From NCBI GenBank assembly GCA_900754745.1, contig CAAEEB010000068.1, positions 1 to 61,141 of the forward strand: DNA of 61,141 bases, given 5' to 3'. Origin of the DNA: an uncultured Collinsella sp. GTDB lineage: Bacteria; Actinomycetota; Coriobacteriia; Coriobacteriales; Coriobacteriaceae. The stretch's first letter is position 1, and each line of letters begins with the position of its first letter. The notes under the pieces were generated by a model, which saw nothing but the letters and a program-made list of their open reading frames with translations, was not told the DNA's origin and made no database searches. This document shows, in pieces, positions 49,166 through 57,922 of this stretch. Both the position numbers and the translations under genes were made by a program.

Positions 49166-49202
49166 AAGGGGCTCCCCCGTTCTTCAACGGAGGAGTCCCT
49201 TG
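49166..49202 (+). terminator. Hairpin after manA
   Basis: AAGGGGCTCC and GGAGTCCCTT enclose an inner CCGTT/AACGG stem. There is no long T tract, so termination is probable but not certain. Confidence 0.6.
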
Positions 49203-49298
49203 CCATATCTATTTATCAGCCCACCCGGCTCTCCAGACCAAAAAGCGAACGAGCAGAGCGATGTTCGCGAGCTGCATGCCGTAACGCCACAAGGAAGA

Positions 49299-49413
49299 GG
49301 GCGCGACGGGGGCTTTGGTCGATCGCGAGTTCCGCACGAGCCGGAGAGCACTTAATGTGCTCTCCGTGCGAGCAGGACTGTCCGAGCAGGCGACCAAAGC
49401 CCCCGGCGTGCCC
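49299..49413. ncRNA. Very stable 115-base structured region, candidate non-coding RNA
   Basis: A 23-base arm (49299-49321, including GGGGGCTTTGGTCG) pairs with 49391-49413 with one A-G mismatch and one G-U pair. The 69 bases between hold a further stem: GGAGAGCAC (49342-49350) with GTGCTCTCC (49356-49364), extended by GCAC/GTGC across small bulges and TTCC/GGA. This gives a long rod with an internal bubble. It lies between the convergent ends of manA and pcrA and has no T tract, so it is unlike an ordinary terminator. I see no SRP, 6S or tmRNA consensus. Strand and function are undetermined. Confidence 0.5.
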
Positions 49414-49427
49414 GGTCAACCTCGCAG

Positions 49428-52331
49428 TTAGGCATTCAGCTTAACGATCGGCGCAAAGCCCTTCATAAGCTTTTTGGTCTGGCCGGTCTTCTCGAATTGG
49501 ACCTCGATCATGTCTCCGGCGACCGAGATCACGGTACCCGTGCCAAAGGTCTTGTGGCTCACGGTATCGCCCGCGGCAAAGTCCTGCGATGCGCTGGCGC
49601 GATCGACCTTGCGCTCCACCGTCGGGGACACCTTGGACGACGGCTTTTTGGCTCGCGGCGCGCCCGAGCCAAAGGTCGAGGCAACACGGCCGGCGTCGGG
49701 CGAGACCCCACGATGGCGCTCGGTCCCGTAGCTGCTGCCGCCAAAGAAATCGTCAAAGCTCGATCCACCGCGCGAACCGGAACCGCCGGTCGAGCGCGTA
49801 TGCGAGCCAAACACCTTGCCGCCATACATATCCGAACCCATGCCCGAGCCAAAGGTGCCGTGACGGTCGCCGCGCTTCTCCCAGCCCGTGCCTTCAAAAC
49901 CGGCAGAACCGATACCGCTAAACTCGATATCCTCAAACGGAATCTCATTGAGGAAGCGCGAGCGCGGGTTGGCAGAGGTCGAGCCGTAGGTGCGACGCGT
50001 GGCCGCATAGGTCAGGAACAGGCGCTTGCGGGCGCGCGTGATGGCGACGTAGGCCAGGCGACGCTCCTCCTCAAGCTTACCCGGGTCATCGCTGCCGCCA
50101 AAGTCGTGCACGTGCGGGAAGATGCCCTCCTCCATGCCGGCCACGAACACCGCCGGGAACTCCAGGCCCTTGGCGGAGTGGATGGTCATCATGGTGATGG
50201 CATGCGTCTCGCCGGCCAGGGAATCCAAGTCGGAGCGCAGGGCCAGCCACTCCATGAGTGCCGGCAGCGCCTTACAGGTGAGCGGACCGTAGGTGCGCTC
50301 AATCTCGTCGGCATGCACGGCACCCGCCGGCATCTCCGTCGGCGCGGCATACGCGTTGCCCGCGATGGCAGCAGCCAGGGCATCCTGCGGAGACAGCGCC
50401 GGAGCAGCCAGACTATCGAGCGGATTGGAGCCCGCGGCATCGCGCGCGCCGACGAGTGCCTCAAACGAGGATGCCGGGGCAGATGGCCCCGGTTCGGGCG
50501 CAGGCGCGCTCACCACGACGGGCTCGGGCTCGGCGCCGGCAGGCACGTCGGCAACACCGGCTGCGCGCAGCTCTTCCAAGCTCTCGAGCGTACCCTCGAT
50601 GTCCTCGTGCGTCTCCTCAAATTCGGCAGCGACGCCCAGGAATTCCTGGATGTTCTCGGCGCGGCTCTCGGACTCCATGGTGCCCTCGGCGCGGAAAGCC
50701 TGCAGTAGGCCCGTCTTATCGACAATCATCTCGACAACGTCCTTGAGCTCGCCGTCCATGCGGCGACCCTCGCGCACCAGCGACACAAAGCTCGACAGGC
50801 CGTTGCGCACCTTGGCGCTAAACATGCCGGTTTCGGCACACGCGATCTCGCAAGCCTGGAAGAACGAGCAGCGGTTGTCGCGCGCCAGCTGCTCGATCTT
50901 TTGGATCGAGGTGGAACCGATGCCGCGGCGCGGTGTGTTGATGACGCGCTTGACGCTCATCTCGTCGGCCGGGTTCACGATCATCTTAAGGTAGGCCATG
51001 ACGTCGCGGATCTCGGCACGGTCGAAGAATCGCGTGCCGCCCACGATCTTGTAGGGCACGCCCGCGCGCAGGAACATATCTTCGAGGATACGCGACTGGG
51101 CGTTGGTGCGATAGAACACGGCGATGTCGTCGTAGCTCGTGCCTTTGGCATGCAGTTTCTCGATCTCGCCGGCAATCCAGCGACCCTCGTCGCGTTCGTC
51201 GCTCGCCTGGAAGGCCTGGATCTTCTCGCCATCGCCCTCGGCCGTAAACAGGCGCTTGTCCTTGCGCTGCGAGTTGTGGCGCACCACGGCGTTGGCGGCG
51301 CTCAGGATGTGACCCGTAGAGCGATAGTTCTGCTCCAGCTTGACGGTCTTGCAGTTTTTAAAGTCCTTCTCAAAGTCCAGGATGTTGGTGATGTCGGCGC
51401 CACGCCAGCTGTAAATGGACTGGTCATCGTCGCCCACGACCATGAGGTTTTGGTACTTAGCGGCCAGCAGGTTGGCGATTTCGTACTGGACGTGGTTGGT
51501 GTCCTGATACTCGTCGACGCTAATGTAGCGGAAGCGCTCTTGGTACTTATCGAGCACCTCGGGACGGGTGCGCAGCAGCTCGAGCGCGCGCACGAGCAGG
51601 TCGTCAAAGTCCATCGCATTGGCGGCGCGCAGGCGGCGCTCCAGCTCTAGGTAGACCTGCGCGGCCTTTTTGTCGTTGGGGCTATCGGCGCTCTTGAGCA
51701 TGTCCTCGGGGCCGATCATGGCGTTTTTGGCCGAGCTAATCTTGCTGCGGATCATGTTGATGGGGAACTGCTTTTGCTCGATGCCGAGCGCCTGCATAAT
51801 GTCGCGCACCATGCGCTTTGAGTCATCGTCATCGTAGATGGTGAACTGGCCGGTGTAGCCCAACAGGTCGGCGTCCTCGCGCAGCATGCGCACGCACATA
51901 GCATGGAAGGTGCACACCCACATGCCACGGGTGCCGCTGGGAATGAGTGCCGCCAGACGCTCGCGCATCTCTGCCGCGGCCTTGTTGGTAAACGTAATGG
52001 CAAGAACCTGCCAAGGCTTAACACCCAGGTCGCCGAGCATATGTGCGATGCGGAAGGTCAAGACGCGGGTCTTGCCCGAGCCGGCGCCGGCGAGCACCAG
52101 CAACGGGCCCTCGGTGGACAGGACCGCCTCGCGCTGGGCGGGATTAAGGCTGTCGATGTCGACGAGCGGTTTGGCGGGCTTGGGTGCCGGCGCGGGAGCG
52201 TCGTAGATGTCGAGCGGAACGAGCTCGGGCTCCGGCGCAGCGGGGGCGGTGTATGCATCGAGCGGCACGGGTTCCGGCGCGGGCGGTACGGGTACCGCGG
52301 CGTTCTTTTCCCAGGGCAGGGGCTGGGTCAT
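49428..52331 (-). CDS. pcrA: UvrD/PcrA-family ATP-dependent DNA helicase
   Basis: The 967-residue SF1A helicase contains LNPAQREAVLSTEGPLLVLA with Walker A GAGSGKT, VDEYQDTNHVQYEI (motif II), VGDDDQSIYSWRGADI (III), VKLEQNYRST (IV), the VI-type AYVAITRARKRLFLTYA, and TIHSAKGLEFPAVFVAGMEE (V). It unwinds DNA in repair and removes RecA. PcrA is normally about 740 residues. This one has a Pro/Ala-rich N-terminal 60 residues, an insertion of about 100 residues rich in Ala, Pro and Glu between motifs IV and V, and a Gly/Ser-rich linker before the C-terminal Tudor-like domain (FAAGDTVSHKTFGTGTVISV). GAGGAG before the ATG at 52331 fixes the start. Confidence 0.93.
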   Translation of the reverse strand: MTQPLPWEKNAAVPVPPAPEPVPLDAYTAPAAPEPELVPLDIYDAPAPAPKPAKPLVDIDSLNPAQREAVLSTEGPLLVLAGAGSGKTRVLTFRIAHMLGDLGVKPWQVLAITFTNKAAAEMRERLAALIPSGTRGMWVCTFHAMCVRMLREDADLLGYTGQFTIYDDDDSKRMVRDIMQALGIEQKQFPINMIRSKISSAKNAMIGPEDMLKSADSPNDKKAAQVYLELERRLRAANAMDFDDLLVRALELLRTRPEVLDKYQERFRYISVDEYQDTNHVQYEIANLLAAKYQNLMVVGDDDQSIYSWRGADITNILDFEKDFKNCKTVKLEQNYRSTGHILSAANAVVRHNSQRKDKRLFTAEGDGEKIQAFQASDERDEGRWIAGEIEKLHAKGTSYDDIAVFYRTNAQSRILEDMFLRAGVPYKIVGGTRFFDRAEIRDVMAYLKMIVNPADEMSVKRVINTPRRGIGSTSIQKIEQLARDNRCSFFQACEIACAETGMFSAKVRNGLSSFVSLVREGRRMDGELKDVVEMIVDKTGLLQAFRAEGTMESESRAENIQEFLGVAAEFEETHEDIEGTLESLEELRAAGVADVPAGAEPEPVVVSAPAPEPGPSAPASSFEALVGARDAAGSNPLDSLAAPALSPQDALAAAIAGNAYAAPTEMPAGAVHADEIERTYGPLTCKALPALMEWLALRSDLDSLAGETHAITMMTIHSAKGLEFPAVFVAGMEEGIFPHVHDFGGSDDPGKLEEERRLAYVAITRARKRLFLTYAATRRTYGSTSANPRSRFLNEIPFEDIEFSGIGSAGFEGTGWEKRGDRHGTFGSGMGSDMYGGKVFGSHTRSTGGSGSRGGSSFDDFFGGSSYGTERHRGVSPDAGRVASTFGSGAPRAKKPSSKVSPTVERKVDRASASQDFAAGDTVSHKTFGTGTVISVAGDMIEVQFEKTGQTKKLMKGFAPIVKLNA

Positions 52332-52517
52332 GGGCGACTCCTCATCTGACGGACGGCGCGCCTGCGGGCGGCGCCATAGTTTGAGCCGTACCAGTATACC
52401 GAGCCGCGCGGACACCGACGCAAATCACACCACGACTCCGTGCACCACCGTCAGGCCCGCCCCAGCGGATTTGGTGCATTGGGGGGCCACCGATGTCATG
52501 GCAGCAGCGAGCGGCGG

Positions 52518-52602
52518 CCAGAGCGAACAAATTGGCATGAAAAGGGGGCGGCATAGACCTTTTGGTCATGCCACCCCCTTTGAATGACAAGTTGTCGCTC
52601 TG
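52518..52602 (-). terminator. Extended hairpin terminator of uppP
   Basis: The core AAAGGGGGCGGCATAGACC (52541-52559) pairs with GGTCATGCCACCCCCTTT (52564-52581) around TTTT. An outer stem CCAGAGCG with CGCTCTGG extends the rod to about 85 bases. On the minus strand the inner stem is followed by TTCATGCC. It lies 24 bases after the uppP stop. Confidence 0.7.
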
Positions 52603-52625
52603 GTCGCCGCGCAGCGTCAACCAAG

Positions 52626-53600
52626 TTACAGGCCGAGCATAGGCTCCAGGACAAAGAAGTACGCGAGCACCACGATGCCCAGGATGATGCGGTAGACGCC
52701 GAAGCACTTGAAGTCGTGACGGCGCACGAAGCCCATAAGCCACTTGATGGCAATGAGCGACACCACAAAGGCGACGACGCAGCCCACGCCCAGGATGGCG
52801 ATCTCGTTGGTGCCGAAGGTGCCACCCTTAACGAAGTACTTGACCAGCTTGAGCGCACTTGCGCCAAACATAACGGGAATAGCCAGGAAGAACGTGAACT
52901 TAGACGCCACCGAGCGCGTGCAGCCCAGCAGCAGGCCGCCGATGATGGTAGAGCCGGAACGCGATGTGCCAGGAATCAGCGAGAGCACCTGGAAGCAACC
53001 AATACCCAGCGCGGTCTTCCAGCTCAGGTCCTCGAGCGTAGTGATGGAGCCAAAGTCCAGGTTATCGTCATCGTCTGCAGCGGCAGTCGCAGCGGGCGCG
53101 GCAAAATGCGCACCAGCGGGTCGTCCGCCCGCCACCACGGCACGCGCGCCAAACGAACCGGCAAGAGCGGCCTGGTCGCGCTTGTTCGCGCGCCAGTTTT
53201 CGATCACGATAAACAGCACGCCGTACACAATGAGCGCCAGCGCCACGACGGGAGCATTATAGAAATGCTCCTCCATCCAGTCGTTAAGCGGCAGACCGAT
53301 CGCCGCGGCGGGAATGCAGCCGAGCACAATCTTGCCCCACAGCACCCAGGTGTCGCGACGGCCCTCCTTGCCCTTGCTGGGAGAAAACGGGTTGAGGTCG
53401 TAGAAGAACAGGACGCAGACGGCCAAAATGGCGCCAAGCTGAATCACGACCAGGAACATATTCCAGAACGTCTCGCTCACGTTCATCTTGACGAACTCGT
53501 CCACCAAGATCATGTGACCGGTCGACGAAACAGGCAGCCATTCGGTAATGCCCTCGACTAGGCCCATGAAGGCAGATTTTAGAAGCTCAATGATATCCAA
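52626..53600 (-). CDS. uppP: Undecaprenyl-diphosphatase
   Basis: The 324-residue membrane enzyme recycles the lipid carrier of cell-wall synthesis by removing a phosphate from undecaprenyl diphosphate. Motifs are ESVVEGLTEWLP-like GLVEGITEWLPVSSTGHMIL near residue 15 and LIPGTSRSGSTIIGGLLLG. Translation from a TTG at 53600 gives the classical opening DIIELLKSAFMG, with AGGGGG upstream; longer frames do not match the family. An insertion of about 45 residues (including GARAVVAGGRPAGAHF and DDDDNLDF) sits in a loop before the second motif. Family members are usually about 270-280 residues. Confidence 0.92.
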   Translation of the reverse strand: MDIIELLKSAFMGLVEGITEWLPVSSTGHMILVDEFVKMNVSETFWNMFLVVIQLGAILAVCVLFFYDLNPFSPSKGKEGRRDTWVLWGKIVLGCIPAAAIGLPLNDWMEEHFYNAPVVALALIVYGVLFIVIENWRANKRDQAALAGSFGARAVVAGGRPAGAHFAAPAATAAADDDDNLDFGSITTLEDLSWKTALGIGCFQVLSLIPGTSRSGSTIIGGLLLGCTRSVASKFTFFLAIPVMFGASALKLVKYFVKGGTFGTNEIAILGVGCVVAFVVSLIAIKWLMGFVRRHDFKCFGVYRIILGIVVLAYFFVLEPMLGL

Positions 53601-53848
53601 AGGGACCCCCTCGTTAGACACCCACCGATAGTTGTTCTGCGGACGGTGCGGGCGATGTCCCATTATCAACCGTTGGCGGCGCGCCTGCGCCTACCCTTAC
53701 CAAAAAACTCGCCCGTTCACAGAATTGCGAGCGGTCAAACCCAAATCCTTGGGTATAACTGCAACAAGATAAAGTGTCCGGCGGTCACGCATCCGCGCCC
53801 GCCCGACGCACGAGCCCCGCGCCCGTGCGATAGACCAAGGAGGAAACC

Positions 53849-54286
53849 ATGAACGAGGGCTATACCAAGGTATTTGTTTCACTCGACGGTACTGAGCAGC
53901 AGGATTTTGTGCTCGCACGCGCCATCAAGGTCGCCGCGAACAACGGCGCCAAGCTGATTATCGGCCACGTCATCGATTCCACGGCACTCGAGAGCGCCGG
54001 TTCCTATCCGGTCGATCTGGTCAACGGCCTAGAGGAGGCATTTAAGAACTCCATCGCCAAGCAACTCGAAGAGGCCAAGGCCAATCCCGATATTCCCGAG
54101 GTCGAGGTTATGATTCGCGCCGGCCGTATTCGCGAGACGCTCAAGGACGAGATGCTCGACGTGGTCAAGCCCGACCTGGTGCTCTGCGGCGCTCGCGGTC
54201 TGTCCTCGATCAAGTATGCGCTCCTGGGCTCGATTTCGACGTTCCTGCTGCGCAACACCGACTGCGACATCTTGGTCGTAAAGTAG
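53849..54286 (+). CDS. Universal stress protein (UspA family)
   Basis: The 145-residue single Usp domain starts YTKVFVSLDGTEQQDFVLAR and ends with the ATP-binding signature LVLCGARGLSSIKYALLG and SISTFLLRNTDCDILVVK. The G-x2-G-x9-G-S/T pattern is present, so it is likely an ATP-binding Usp. Such proteins help survival under stress in many bacteria. AAGGAGG precedes the ATG and a terminator follows. Confidence 0.93.
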   Translation: MNEGYTKVFVSLDGTEQQDFVLARAIKVAANNGAKLIIGHVIDSTALESAGSYPVDLVNGLEEAFKNSIAKQLEEAKANPDIPEVEVMIRAGRIRETLKDEMLDVVKPDLVLCGARGLSSIKYALLGSISTFLLRNTDCDILVVK

Positions 54287-54342
54287 CAAACGTACGCCTA
54301 ACGCATCGCGGAGCGCAAGCCCACGTGCCCAAGTCTTCCAAG

Positions 54343-54377
54343 AGCGGGACCACCATTACGGTGGCCCCGCTTTGCTT
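54343..54377 (+). terminator. Intrinsic terminator of the universal stress protein gene
   Basis: AGCGGGACCACC pairs with GGTGGCCCCGCT around ATTAC, followed by TTGCTTT. It overlaps the end of the convergent hipA gene. Confidence 0.85.
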
Positions 54378-55666
54378 TAGGCTGAGAATTGCTCCAGAAC
54401 CCTCATTCTCTCAACGGAATCCGTCTGAATTTTCAGAGCGACCCGACCCAAATCTCCGGTTGCAGAGGCAAGTTCTGCAAGCTGGGCAGACACCTCTTCA
54501 GCCACTTCCGCCGCGATGTTCTTGATCATCTTGAGTGGCAGATGCAAATCTTGAGACATGAATTCGAAATCTTCAGGAGTCACCCCATCGATCACCCGGT
54601 GATCCCCAATATCAATCCCAAGATTATGGTCGTATCCCATTATCGTCGTGCAAACAATATCGTATGCAGGGGCCAACCTCTTTTCCCGCCAACTCGGACT
54701 ATAAAGAAACGAATGGTTCTTGAGATGCGAGTCGCAATTCCCCAACGCATAATCGACCATTACCTGACGAGCGAACATTTGAGTATCAGCAATTACGTTA
54801 GACGATTGCTCTCTTATCAATCGGCCGCAAAGAGCCATATAGCAGCTATCGGGACGTGTCTCGTATTTCATATACGAAGGCCAGCCAACCGCTTGGCAAA
54901 AATCCTCCTGATGCAGCCTCAGAGGCACATCGAATCCGCTCATCGACGGCGGCTCATTGCTCCAGATTCTGTCATAACGCTCGGAAAAGAACGCACCAGG
55001 AATCGTATCCGAAGCTTCTGAACGGGCAATTTCAAGCCCAGCAGCAGACGCTGCCGTCATGCAAATTAATTCGTTGAACGGCAAATCCGGATGTTTAGTT
55101 GAAGCAATCTTGACTATGTGAGTCGAGGGGGCAGAGCCGAGCGGCAGCATCCAATCCCCCGACCCGGCCTTTTTTGCATCTTTACCGCGCGGTAAAAACC
55201 AACCGGTTTTAGACTGAGCGCCCGCCAACGACAGCCTCGAATCCTGCATATCATTTGCAATCTCAAACACTTCCGCCTTAGAAAGTGCCTCAAAATCCTC
55301 GTCTTGCAGAGGACGATAGCCCGGATCGTAGCTCGATTTCTCATCGCCGAGAAACCTCAAGGCACCAACGCACTCATCGCCCAAACGCTCGAGCATCGAT
55401 AAATAGTCTGACTGGGGGATTTGAAAACGCATCGACAGCTCATGCCGAACCGGGCCCTCGGGAAGCATGCCCGAAAAGAAGGCCGAAAACTCATTGCTGG
55501 CATATGGCTCATGTCGCAAGGGAAGAGAAGCTGAGAGTGCGGCAGCATCGTCGCGTTCAAGATATCCCTCATCATATGCAAACGTCTCGTTTACGGGGTC
55601 GGCCCTCTCAAATTCTCCGACCAGCTCAAACGTTCCCCGATACTCACGATAAACCTTTAATGCCAT
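54377..55666 (-). CDS. hipA: HipA-family serine/threonine kinase toxin
   Basis: The 429-residue protein has an N-terminal subdomain (MALKVYREYRGTFELVGEF, then FFSGMLPEGPVRHELSMRF) and a kinase domain with SLAGAQSKTGWFLP as the ATP loop, catalytic DYALGNCDSHLKNHSFLY and metal-binding APAYDIVCTTIM. HipA phosphorylates glutamyl-tRNA synthetase in E. coli and halts translation, causing persistence. It overlaps the hipB end by ten bases. The codon use is less GC-rich than in neighbouring genes, which suggests that the module was acquired. Confidence 0.92.
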   Translation of the reverse strand: MALKVYREYRGTFELVGEFERADPVNETFAYDEGYLERDDAAALSASLPLRHEPYASNEFSAFFSGMLPEGPVRHELSMRFQIPQSDYLSMLERLGDECVGALRFLGDEKSSYDPGYRPLQDEDFEALSKAEVFEIANDMQDSRLSLAGAQSKTGWFLPRGKDAKKAGSGDWMLPLGSAPSTHIVKIASTKHPDLPFNELICMTAASAAGLEIARSEASDTIPGAFFSERYDRIWSNEPPSMSGFDVPLRLHQEDFCQAVGWPSYMKYETRPDSCYMALCGRLIREQSSNVIADTQMFARQVMVDYALGNCDSHLKNHSFLYSPSWREKRLAPAYDIVCTTIMGYDHNLGIDIGDHRVIDGVTPEDFEFMSQDLHLPLKMIKNIAAEVAEEVSAQLAELASATGDLGRVALKIQTDSVERMRVLEQFSA

Positions 55667-55902
55667 GAGCCGTCGCCCCTCTCCCTCAGGATCAAATCGA
55701 CCCCCAAGCTGTTAGCGATTTGAAGGGTTTGGCGAAGATTGGCACCCGCCTTTCCACGCTCAAGCTCGCTCACAAAGCGCAAACTGCACTGGTTGAAATC
55801 AGCCACATCGCGTTGGGTATAACCGAGCTTCTTCCGGCGCTCACGCAAATATGCACCGAGTTCAGCTGGGTCAAAAATCGTTCGCTCATTCCAGTCTTGC
55901 AT
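55657..55902 (-). CDS. hipB: HipB-family antitoxin / XRE repressor
   Basis: The 81-residue protein has a Cro/C1 HTH (LGAYLRERRKKLGYTQRDVA with LRFVSELERGKAGANL). It neutralises HipA and represses the operon. Two near-identical operators lie just upstream of the start at 55902. The order hipB-hipA with an overlap of about ten bases is the standard arrangement. Confidence 0.92.
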   Translation of the reverse strand: MQDWNERTIFDPAELGAYLRERRKKLGYTQRDVADFNQCSLRFVSELERGKAGANLRQTLQIANSLGVDLILRERGDGSWH

Positions 55903-55916
55903 GCTAATCCCCTATG

Positions 55917-55936
55917 ATTATCCCAAACGGGATAAT
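55917..55936. promoter_or_regulatory. HipB operator 1
   Basis: ATTATCCCAAACGGGATAAT is a dyad with TATCC/GGATA half-sites spaced by CAAACG, resembling the E. coli TATCC-N8-GGATA operator but with N6. It sits 15 bases before the hipB start. Confidence 0.85.
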
Positions 55937-55955
55937 CATAGCACATCATGATGGA

Positions 55956-55975
55956 ATTATCCCGTTTGGGATAAT
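55956..55975. promoter_or_regulatory. HipB operator 2 (mirror orientation)
   Basis: ATTATCCCGTTTGGGATAAT is the exact reverse complement of operator 1, so the pair is one large inverted repeat. Centres are 39 bases apart, close to four helical turns, which would favour DNA looping or cooperative binding. Confidence 0.85.
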
Positions 55976-56018
55976 TGTCTTAACGTGAATGACGCTCCGG
56001 GACGTTACACCGCGACGA

Positions 56019-57062
56019 CTACTCAAAGTATTGGAATTTGTTGGTCGAGAAGGCAAACGTGACGACGAAGCCTTCGCCGGGCTCGGATGCCGCGGTGACA
56101 TCGATACCCATCTTGGAGCACAGACGCGCCACCAGGTAGAGGCCAATGCCCGTTGCGCGCTTGGTGGTGCGGCCGTTGTCGCCGGTAAAGCCCTTCTCGA
56201 ACACGCGCGGCAGGTCGGCCGCGCTCACGCCGCAGCCGTTGTCCGCGACGGTGAGCTCGATGCGTTCGCTCGCCAGGCCCTCATCCAGCAACGCGCCCGA
56301 AAACACGATCTTCGCGCCGTCCTCGCGCGCATATTTAATACTGTTCTGAATAAGCTGGCCCAGAATAAACTCGAGCCACTTCTCGTCGGTAAAGACCTCG
56401 AAGTCGAGGTTCTCGCACACCGGGGCCACGTGCGCCGCGATGAGCTCGCGCGCGTTGGCTTTAATCGCGCCCGTCACCAAGGTCTTGAGATCCCAGCGGC
56501 GAATCAGGTAGTCGCGCTCCACGACTTCCGAGCGCGCGTAGTACAGCGCCTGGTCGATATAGCGCTCCACGCGAGCCAGCTCGCGACCCAGGTCATCCAC
56601 ACGCGACAGGTCGTCTTCGCTGCCATCTAGGTTTTCCAAAATTAGATGGGCCGCCGCCAGGGGCAGCTTGGCCTCGTGGACCCAGCTCTCGATATAGTCG
56701 CGATAGCCATCGGTCTGACGCCGGCCTTCGGCAACCTCGTCGCAGGCGGCTTTGCCCACCCGGCGCAAGACCTCGTACTCGAGCTCGCCCTCGGCATAGG
56801 TCGGGCATTGCACCATCTCCTGCACCCATGCGGGACTCTCGAGCTCCTCTGCCGCGCGCTCCAACTGACGCAGAAAACGGCGACGGCGAGCGTACTCGAT
56901 CACGATGCCGAGCATACCGAAGATAAAGGACACGCCGACCGCCACGACCACGATAGAAACGGGTGCGCCGGCGACCGTCAGCACAAAGCAGCTCAGCAGC
57001 ACGCCGCACGTCCACACGGCGACGGGAAGCAACGCATCTTTAAAGAATTTGCCAAACGACAT
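56019..57062 (-). CDS. Sensor histidine kinase with short double-membrane sensor (BceS-like)
   Basis: The 347-residue kinase has two membrane helices within residues 10-55 and almost no extracellular loop. The phospho-acceptor His is in YIESWVHEAKLPLAAAHLIL and the ATP domain has QLIQNSIKYAREDGAKIVF, VADNGCGVSAADLPRVFEKG and ATGIGLYLVARLCSKMGI. Kinases of this form usually sense through a partner ABC transporter and control antimicrobial-peptide resistance. No BceAB-type transporter is adjacent here. The start follows the regulator stop by nine bases. Confidence 0.9.
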   Translation of the reverse strand: MSFGKFFKDALLPVAVWTCGVLLSCFVLTVAGAPVSIVVVAVGVSFIFGMLGIVIEYARRRRFLRQLERAAEELESPAWVQEMVQCPTYAEGELEYEVLRRVGKAACDEVAEGRRQTDGYRDYIESWVHEAKLPLAAAHLILENLDGSEDDLSRVDDLGRELARVERYIDQALYYARSEVVERDYLIRRWDLKTLVTGAIKANARELIAAHVAPVCENLDFEVFTDEKWLEFILGQLIQNSIKYAREDGAKIVFSGALLDEGLASERIELTVADNGCGVSAADLPRVFEKGFTGDNGRTTKRATGIGLYLVARLCSKMGIDVTAASEPGEGFVVTFAFSTNKFQYFE

Positions 57063-57071
57063 AGCCGACCC

Positions 57072-57743
57072 CTAGACCGAATAGCCTTGGCCGCGATGCG
57101 TCGTCAAATACCCCTTGATGCCGATTTTTTCGAGCGTGGTGCGCAGGCGGTTGATATTGACGGTGAGCGTGTTGTCGTCCACGAAGGCGTCGGAGTCCCA
57201 CAGGTCCTGCATGATGGCCGAGCGCGAAACGATCTTGCCCGCGCGGCTCAGAAGCAGCGAGAGGATGCGCAGTTCGTTTTTGGTGAGCTCGGTGCTGGTA
57301 CCGGTTTGCGTATTGGTGACCATGGAGCGAGCAAGATCGAGCTCCAGCCCCTTGTGGACGAGCGTGCTGCGCTCGCCGACAGCCGCGGTGCGACGCAGCA
57401 GTGCGTTGATGCGCGCCACAAGCACGCGCGCGCTATAGGGCTTGGGAACAAAGTCGTCCGCGCCGAGCGTCATGGCCATGACCTCGTCGATCTCGGTCGT
57501 GCGCGACGTGAGAACGATGATGGGGACCTCGGATTCGCGACGGACCTCATGGCAGATGTGCTGGCCGTCTTTGACGGGAAGCGTGAGGTCGAGCAGCACC
57601 AGGTCGGGTGCGGCGGCGAGAATATCGCGCGAGACATGCTCAAACGATTCGCAGGCCTCGATTTCAAACCCAGCGCGGGCAAGGATGTCGACAAGCTCAC
57701 GACGGATGGGCTCGTCGTCCTCAACGATATAGATCAGCGCCAT
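57072..57743 (-). CDS. OmpR-family response regulator
   Basis: The 223-residue protein has a receiver domain (ALIYIVEDDEPIRRELVDIL, LVLLDLTLPVKDGQHICHEV with the phospho-Asp, IIVLTSRTTEIDEVMAMTLG and VPKPYSARVLVARINALLRR) and a winged HTH (LTKNELRILSLLLSRAGKIV, LWDSDAFVDDNTLTVNINRL, GYLTTHRGQGYSV). The start at 57743 has GGAG upstream. It is paired with the kinase that follows. Confidence 0.95.
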   Translation of the reverse strand: MALIYIVEDDEPIRRELVDILARAGFEIEACESFEHVSRDILAAAPDLVLLDLTLPVKDGQHICHEVRRESEVPIIVLTSRTTEIDEVMAMTLGADDFVPKPYSARVLVARINALLRRTAAVGERSTLVHKGLELDLARSMVTNTQTGTSTELTKNELRILSLLLSRAGKIVSRSAIMQDLWDSDAFVDDNTLTVNINRLRTTLEKIGIKGYLTTHRGQGYSV

Positions 57744-57922
57744 GGATTCCGCTCCCCTCTTGGTTGTCTTGCCACCATTATGGCTGCGAAACTGCAGGTG
57801 TGCACCGCGCGCGGTGCCAAGGTGACAGAACTGTTCGCGAGCGGGGGCGTTTTGTCCGCCTCGCACTCGCAGCGGCGGCGGGGACCAAAATGATTCTTTA
57901 ATCCCCGTCCCAGAAAAATCAT

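Noticed and set aside
49209..49419. Two small minus-strand open frames over the structured region
   Set aside because: They follow the hairpin arms and have no ribosome site; structure explains the sequence better.
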